In this document: positions 18,906 to 24,413 of the stretch, in pieces
Numbering within the stretch: position 1 is the stretch's first letter
Layout of the letters: every line of letters begins with the position of its first letter
Source: Temnopleurus reevesii
Lineage: Eukaryota > Echinodermata > Echinoidea > Temnopleuroida > Temnopleuridae
DNA: 24,413 nucleotides
Reading direction: 5' to 3'
Assembly: GCA_036244855.1 (NCBI GenBank)
Contig: BQKZ01005438.1
Span: 1 to 24,413 of the forward strand
Notes under the pieces: generated by a model
What the model was told of the DNA's origin: nothing
What the model saw: the letters and a program-made list of their open reading frames with translations, nothing else
Databases searched by the model: none
Translations under genes and position numbers: made by a program

Positions 18906-19113
18906 AGAAGGCATTTGGATAAAGACGTAGTCTTATCATGTATTATGGTTTGACAGCTAAAGCACTTTGACGAGTCTTGTATTTCTCTTGAAATGCTTTA
19001 AGACATCGGGACTTTGCACCCATTTCTATGTTAATTCTCAATAATAAGCTTTATATAGTTATGGAGCAGTCACACCAACACAATCATCCCATCCTGCTCT
19101 CAAACCGCATCAA

Positions 19114-19249
19114 TAAAATTGTAATAATAGTAATAATATATAGCATTTAAACACGCCTTCTCTCTAGTCACCTATTCAGAGGCGCGAGACAAATTATCTA
19201 ATATTATTACCCGGCCATAACATAGCTGCCAAGTAGGCGCTTGTAACCA
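19114..19249 (-). mobile_element. SINE 3' half (right-arm mirror copy)
   Basis: The reverse-complement image of 18310-18445 in the right arm. It is not independent evidence of another insertion. Confidence 0.65.
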
Positions 19250-19327
19250 TTTCTGTCTTATTCCGTTTGAAATATTGTATTTGAAGGTTACAGTTTTCAA
19301 TCTCAAATGTACAAATTCGTTGATTGT

Positions 19328-19601
19328 GGAGGCGTCGGGGTGTAGTGGTTCTGACTCTCGCCTTTCAACCCGAAGGTCCTAGGTTCGAATCCCACCCATG
19401 TCGTCAATTTCATTCAGCAAGAAATTTATCCGCATTGTGCTGCACTCAACCCAGGTGAGGTGAATGGTTACCGGCAGGAAGAAATTCCTTGAATGCAGTG
19501 AGCGCCAAATGTTAGCCATGCTATAGCCGGATAATAATGCACAGAGCGCTAAAAACACTTTGTCTTAAGCACTATATAAATGTTGTGTATTATTACTTTT
19601 A
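19328..19601 (+). mobile_element. tRNA-derived SINE (right-arm mirror copy)
   Basis: The mirror of 17958-18231 with one visible difference (GGTTACCGG here, GGGTACCGG in the left arm read in reverse). The head GGGGTGTAGTGGTTCTGACTC and B box GGTTCGAATCC are intact. Confidence 0.88.
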
Positions 19602-19852
19602 TTGATTGAACAAAATATTGATTTACAGATCAAAGTTCAAATTTAAAATGCATGTAATTCAGTTTGGCAAGACGATTTGATCACCGTGTATAGGTGTGAG
19701 TGTCATAACCATATTTCATACCCATTTTTGTTTTGATTTTATGCTCTTTCGTTCCAAACGTTCATTATGGTGTTGCGAATAAAATTTAAAAAAAAATCGG
19801 CATGCATTTTTAACGAAATGAATATAATAAGGTTTAGATAATTATGTATTAN

Positions 19853-20775
19853 TGCTTTATGATTACTGTGGTGATGTATGCTTTATTAATCACTATTGAC
19901 TTTTAGCGATTTTCACCCAAACAATCGAAAACCCACAGTCTGTCAATATTGTTGGCCGCGTCTCGATTAATCTAACATAATTGTTGATCACCCACTTTTG
20001 TTGTTTGTTTCAGTCTATGATCATTTCAAATTAGCAATTAGCTTGAACGGTGGTTTGCTGTCTATGCAACTTTTGGTTTGAAATTTACCAACAGCTTTGT
20101 GAAAAGTATATTTTTGCCCAATGCTGAAAACTTTCTTCATTTTTTTCAAGAGTCCGTCGTTCAAAACAACAGACTATAAAACATAATAAGCATGAAATGT
20201 ATTCTAGCCCGTACATCTTGGTAAAATTGTATTTAATGCATTTACGCTCGTGTACAAGACTGTTTTCTGTAATACCATGTACTTTTTCTGATCATTCCAA
20301 ATATTAAAAAAGAAATAGCATTATCTGATATCAATCTGTATTTTTCGTTTGTTGATGATTTGGTAATAAATATAAACTATTAAATAAGAAGGTGTCAATA
20401 ATTGATCAAATTCTTGCCTATCCTAAAGGGGTGAATACATCAGCTTATTCAGTGAGGCGAGCATGAATGTTGCTCAGACGTTGCAATTACGTACATATAA
20501 CGTTGCTCAGACGTTGCTCCAACGTTATAAAAATTCCCTATTACTTGAACATTTGGTGCGAAACATGCATGACAGCACTGAACACTCTCACCGACATTAT
20601 TTCACATCAGAATGTATAAAGGTGAACTAAATCATCAGTTTTAACACGTCTAATTTGGAGAAGGGTAAGATGATAACAGGCATCTATAACAATTAGCGAA
20701 AATAAAAGAAGCTGAAATTGCAGCGTCAGGTAAAGACTGCATTATCTTGAAAGCGATGAGTGCATGTCATCAAGA
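19853..20775. other. AT-rich non-coding stretch after an assembly N
   Basis: No gene is recognised. GTTGCTCAGACGTTGC is repeated exactly at 20469-20484 and 20502-20517, inside a segment with several AACGTT-type palindromes. Their role is unknown. Confidence 0.5.
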
Positions 20776-20798
20776 GGGGGGGGGGGGGGGGGGGGGGG
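20776..20798 (+). repeat. G23 homopolymer
   Basis: An uninterrupted run of 23 G follows AAGA. It is prone to length variation and sequencing error, and able to form G-quadruplexes. The 77-codon frame that passes through it as polyglycine is not a gene. Confidence 0.95.
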
Positions 20799-21684
20799 TA
20801 AACCAGCTCCCTTGCTCTCATCACATTGGTTCTTCGAGTGCTGCCTTCTAGAATCTTTACCAGACAGACTTATCTTACCTTACTTAACTTTATTTTTTAT
20901 TCTTTCAACAGCGATTTACTTATTTTATGCCATAACGTATTGTACCAGCCATATCACTGTACCTTTTTATTTGGTTCTATTATTGTTAGCCTGTTAAAAG
21001 CTCCATTAGACTAAAGGATCTCAAAATACAGCACATTCAACACTTCAGACATTTATTTAATATCCCCTCCTCCTTTTAAATTCTAATAAAAAAAGGTTGG
21101 AGTTGGCTATCTATAAACATTGATTTGACAGTGTCAGTGAACTTTGGACCTAGTTTGGTTCGACAGAACAAACGTCATGATTTTATTACACGCTTCATTA
21201 CATGAAATACACAACAACAGAACTACAATCATGCTGATTCAGGGGCCCCCACCAAAACATACTGCTCAATGTTGAAGTGAGGGAACCAACTTTGTTCAAT
21301 CTTTTCTGCGTTATTTTAGAAGGCCCTTTCCACCACCAACCACTTCGGTCGAACTCGCTGCTTCTTCACTGAAAAAAGTGAAAAGCAATGGTTCCCGCAG
21401 TTATAACGACGCCGTAGGAAACCATGCTCCGGTCCATTTACCTATTTAAGATTTTTATGAATCACTGAGGAGAACTTACTTGTGAATTTGTTGAATTTCT
21501 AGCGCTTCCGTTTCTGAATTCCAGCCTCTCTGCCAGGTTGCGAAGCAGGATAAAAAAAGTGCTTGATTATTCCAAATTTATTCCACTTGCTCGAGTACAA
21601 ACATCCGTCTATTAAACCTCCGATTGAATCCTTGTTTTTCAACCAAAATATCTTCAAGAACTTGTTTATTTTCTTCATTTCCAG
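20799..21684 (+). other. Upstream region or 5' intron of the membrane-protein gene
   Basis: No coding exon is recognised. The last 23 bases (21662-21684) are a pyrimidine-rich stretch ending TTTCCAG, a strong 3' splice site, so at least part of this region is probably an intron. A TATTTAAG box-like sequence at 21443-21450 could belong to a promoter, but nothing else confirms a transcription start. GC content is slightly higher at about 21310-21440. Confidence 0.4.
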
Positions 21685-22064
21685 CTCTGAAATAACCGAT
21701 AAACATGGACCAGCAGTTACTCCCGCCGTACGCGGCAACCACGGTGGATCTGAAATCTCTAACGGGAAAATCATCGCTTGGGTATCCACCACTGTCCGCT
21801 AAATCGACGTCGCCGCAGACACACCATGCGACCAGCGGGCGGAGAGACGATCGCTGCGGAAACTTGCACCGTACGATCGTTTTGTGCCTGCTCGCTCTAG
21901 CCCTCTGCGCGGGATTCGTTTTCCTGTACCTTCAAATGAGGGATCTGGAACGACAGGTCCAGGAACTTAGAGAACTGACTTACAGGACCGGAAGCTATGG
22001 CCCGTTTGACGATGACGAAACGGAGCAAGATCTGAACCCTTATCACCCCATGAAGCATGAAAAG
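21685..22064 (+). other. Predicted exon bounded by splice sites
   Basis: The acceptor is CTTCATTTCCAG ending at 21684. The donor AAAAG|GTAAGAG follows 22064 and fits the consensus well. The exon has 20 bases of 5' untranslated sequence and 360 coding bases, ending in phase 0. Confidence 0.7.
21705..22064 (+). CDS. First coding exon of a type II single-pass membrane protein (partial)
   Basis: Start AAACATGG has A at -3 and G at +4, a good Kozak context. The 120 residues read as follows. Residues 1-56 are a Pro/Ser/Thr-rich tail (MDQQLLPPYAATTVDLKSL...) ending with basic SGRRDDRCGNLHR. Residues 57-76 are a hydrophobic helix, TIVLCLLALALCAGFVFLYL. Residues 77-93 (QMRDLERQVQELRELTY) form a short heptad-like coiled coil. 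Residues 100-111 are acidic (PFDDDETEQDL). There is no N-terminal signal peptide, and basic residues lie before the helix, so the N-terminus should be cytosolic. This layout is known from membrane collagens (XIII/XXIII/XXV, gliomedin) and some TNF ligands such as ectodysplasin, where the coiled coil starts trimer formation; that is inference. No collagen or TNF sequence lies in this exon. Continued reading past 22064 crosses the donor and is intron. Confidence 0.72.
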
Positions 22065-22355
22065 GTAAGAGGACACAACAATAATATTGTTACAAAATAT
22101 GCCATTTATACATTTTGCAGTCGGTGCACGTGCACACTCATTCAGGGAATAATTTTGACCATAATTTTCCTGATATCGCATCGCAATTTACTTTGCATTT
22201 TTAGCATGATTACTATGCAAAAGATGTTTGTTTTGTTGAGCAACATTTCACACAGAAATGTACAGTAAAGTGTTGAAAATAATTCCTCAATGTCTATAAC
22301 TGCTGATTGAAAATAAAAAAGTAAAATTATTCCCTGCTGTTGTAGGTTGGGATAA
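22065..22355 (+). other. Start of the intron after the coding exon
   Basis: GTAAGAG begins the intron. The open frame goes on to 22268 but becomes AT-rich with no membrane or domain logic (ICLIF-type translation), which supports the splice call. Confidence 0.6.
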
Positions 22356-22481
22356 GCCCCGGTCACATAGGACCCCGAAAGCAACACGATTCACCCCGAC
22401 TCGTTGTTCTGAGGCAGTTAACTGAATTAACAAAGAGTCGGGGTGAATCGTGTTGCTTCCGAGGTCCTATGTGACCGGGGC
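22356..22481 (+). mobile_element. Hairpin MITE family 1, copy 8, intronic
   Basis: A 126-bp copy with near-perfect arms of the CACCCCGACTC type (left CACCCCGACTCGTTG, right AAAGAGTCGGGGTG). Flanks GATAA and TTTAG give TA targets. The loop CTGAGGCAGTTAACTGAATT is plus, with a three-base deletion. If the gene model holds, this hairpin is transcribed within the intron in the sense direction. Confidence 0.92.
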
Positions 22482-23882
22482 TTTAGTATGCCAGGTAATG
22501 ATCATGACATTATTGGAACTATATATCGATATGAATTAATTACTCTGTAATTTGATCATAATTGTAAAATGCTAGCCTGTACATCATCAATTGATTTATT
22601 TTTGTTGTCGAAGGCAGAAAAAAAAATGTTATTTTGAATTGAATTGAATTGAAAATTTTGTTTCTGGGTCCTGAAATAAGTGAAAGAGTGTCCTAGTCTG
22701 CTTTGGGTTACTAATAATATTGGACCATAAATAAATTCACAGTTGTGTACGGTAAATGTCCAACTAGTTAAGTCGTAAAATGTCCATCTAGTTAAGTGGT
22801 ATTCGGTGAACCATGTTGGTAACAAAATTGAACTACAAAATTTAAAATTCAATTTACATATTTGTTGCTTTTTTCGGGTATACAAGCCTCGGGCAAGTTC
22901 CCGGATTGTGCAAAACAACCTTGGTGTACAGAGTATGAATAAAATAGACTGCCTCTTGTGAATATAAATTCATAAATTTTGGAGGGGTATTTTTTTAAAT
23001 TAGTATAACATTTTGATGAATAGTCATATAAAAAGTATAGTTTTAAACTGTGTATTACATTCCGAAAGACCTATAAATAGACATGCCAATAGAAAACCTA
23101 TCAAATACAGATTTCCTAGGAGTAAAATCCTTCACTAATTAATGCAAAGAATACACAATGTAACTATGTGCACCTATGCAAAGGTAACGGAACAAAGCTT
23201 TGTTAGTTTATCTTATTTGCTAATCAAGCAATCCTAGAAATCTTCATCTTAAGATCATCGAGCAAATGATAAGATTAATCACATCCGGGAGGCTGAAGGT
23301 AGAAGAAAAATGAAGATAGAGATTTTTTTAGTTTTTTACAGAAACATGATGATGCATATTTAACACGATGTAATATATTTCCGTGAAATCAAGTCAAACG
23401 CCAATTCAATGCTCCTTTGTAAAGCTCTTCAATTTTTTATTCAAGTTTCCGCACAGTTCAATATACGGCGTACGGATATATTGTCTCATGACCCACTCTA
23501 TTTTACGGAATAGTTTATAGGCTTATCGTGTTATTTATGTATTCGTTTTTGTATCATAAAATGTTTTGGGCTGATACAATTACAAGTATGAGTCGTAAAA
23601 TGCATGAACTACTGTTAAAGATCTTTGCTACTGTATATGCCATAATATTGTTGAGCAAGCACTGATTAGACAGTATTCACGTCAAGTATTACAAGTCATT
23701 AAGATTAGGTTTCCCATGCAGTTAATTCCAACCTACATGATTGTATTTCAAAATGATTTACATTCGAGCATTTTGATTTCGCGCAGAATAAATACGAATC
23801 ATGCGTGATTTTGGCAAAATATATTTGAATGACCGAATTGTTAAACCGCTTTGGATTAGTATGAAATTGGCTGGGAAAACCT
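22482..23882. other. AT-rich presumed intron
   Basis: No exon is recognised. Short (AATTG)n repeat at about 22634-22652. A 120-codon minus frame (22556-22918) has no domain motif. A local repeat, TGTCCAACTAGTTAAGTCG and TGTCCATCTAGTTAAGTGG, lies near 22757 and 22779. Confidence 0.5.
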
Positions 23883-24149
23883 ATAATAATTGATGCAATT
23901 TATATAGCGCACGTATCCACTCTGCTGAGTGCTCGAGGCGCTTTGCATTATTAGTACACTGGCTTTAGCCCGGCGTACACCAGCGCACATGCCATTTTAA
24001 GGAACAAATTTTCCTGCCAGGTACCTATATTCACCTCACCTGGGTTGAGTGCTGCACAATTGGGATGAATTTCTTGCTGAAGGAAATTGACGCCATTGGT
24101 GGGATTCGAACCTACGACCCTTTGGTTGAAAGACGAGAGTCAGAACCAT
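23883..24149 (-). mobile_element. tRNA-derived SINE, 5' end truncated
   Basis: On the minus strand it begins within the head at ATGGTTCTGACTCTCG. It then has GGTTCGAATCC (B box), TGGCGTCAATTTCCTTCAGC, TGCACTCAACCCAGGTGAGG and a tail with AAAGCGCCTCGAGCACTCAG, TGCGCTATATAAATTGCAT. It lacks the acceptor strand and A box, so the copy is promoterless. It is closest to the copy at 4452-4750. Confidence 0.85.
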
Positions 24150-24377
24150 AAACATTTATTATCCTTGTACATAGTAAATGACAGCTACAACTTTAAATTT
24201 TGGGGTAATTCAAGCTTTTCATTATAAATACAGAAATATTTCGAACTGATTATGAATCAATAATTGCATAAAGGAATAATGAAAATTTGACTAGATATTA
24301 AACAAATATCCACTTTGGAACATGTTTGGGTTCTTCGTCATTAATAATAACTTTTTGAGAAGGAAAAGGTACTGATT

Positions 24378-24413
24378 CAGGGGTGAACCCAGAAATGGCC
24401 AAAAGGTTCGGGG
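24378..24413 (+). mobile_element. Possible DNA-transposon terminus at the window edge
   Basis: CAGGGGTGAACCCAGAAATG runs off the window. It matches 14 of 17 bases of the terminus CAGGGGTGGATCCAGGA read in reverse from 13702. CAGGGGTG ends are common in hAT-type elements. The rest of the element lies outside the window. Confidence 0.4.

Larger units (their letters stand above)
17708..19851. repeat. 2.1-kb near-perfect palindrome centred on a MITE
   Basis: Left arm 17708-18653 is the reverse complement of 18906-19851. Each is 946 bp, with no net indel, and I counted only about five mismatches outside the central element (for example CATAAAACATG against CATAATACATG, and GGATAAGACAG against GGAATAAGACAG). 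The centre (18779.5) coincides exactly with the centre of the family-2 MITE at 18654-18905. The right arm stops at the base before the N at 19852, while the left arm continues into unique sequence. Confidence 0.95.

Noticed and set aside
20764..21014. Hydrophobic frames of 77 and 62 codons
   Set aside because: One needs a polyglycine start from the G23 run, the two overlap in different frames, and neither has supporting splice sites.
22065..22268. Continuation of the membrane-protein frame to 187 codons
   Set aside because: A consensus donor GTAAGAG sits at 22065, and composition turns AT-rich with no domain logic beyond it.
1078..22481. A CRISPR-like array of regularly repeated palindromes
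   Set aside because: The hairpin repeats are spread irregularly over 21 kb, vary in orientation and have MITE features.

Overview
The window is eukaryotic, AT-rich, gene-poor DNA. Its repeat content points to a marine invertebrate, most likely a deuterostome such as an echinoderm. The reasons are tRNA-headed SINEs with GCGC-stem and ATT-rich tails, decayed non-LTR retrotransposons, many palindromic MITEs with TA targets, long ATG/ATT/ACT microsatellites and intron-type splice signals. The organism is inferred from repeat style only. There are no prokaryotic operons, CRISPR arrays, rRNA genes or intact free-standing tRNA genes.

The only convincing host coding sequence is one exon at 21685-22064. 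It has a strong 3' splice site, a good start context at 21705 and a phase-0 donor after 22064. It encodes the first 120 residues of a type II membrane protein: a proline/serine-rich cytosolic tail, one transmembrane helix, a short coiled coil, then an acidic stalk. The rest of the gene would lie downstream, and the fold of its ectodomain cannot be told from this window.

The rest is mainly mobile-element debris. At 1-225 (minus) is the endonuclease end of a non-LTR retrotransposon. Two other non-LTR C-termini lie at 5161-5325 (plus, decayed) and 11203-11385 (minus), and a 3'-end hairpin with polyadenylation signal lies at 16113-16190. tRNA-headed SINEs lie at 4452-4750, 17958-18231, 19328-19601 and 23883-24149, with heads of a second type at 3890-3975 and 16738-16900. 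Eight copies of one roughly 130-bp hairpin MITE family are spread across the window (1078, 5004, 5357, 12985, 13843, 15165, 16601, 22356). A second, roughly 250-bp family has two copies (1843, 18654). Further inverted-repeat elements lie at 6199, 6330, 7264, 8116, 12080 and 12647.

Three larger structures deserve attention. First, a 2,144-bp near-perfect palindrome (17708-19851) is centred exactly on a MITE and stops at a single N. Second, a degenerate tandem array with a period near 100 bp (1735-2540) has one unit split by a MITE. Third, a homopyrimidine tract of about 580 bp lies at 9110-9688. Four isolated Ns (1664, 10383, 13501, 19852) look like contig joins. Two of them sit exactly at the edge of a duplication, so some of the apparent structure may be assembly artefact.
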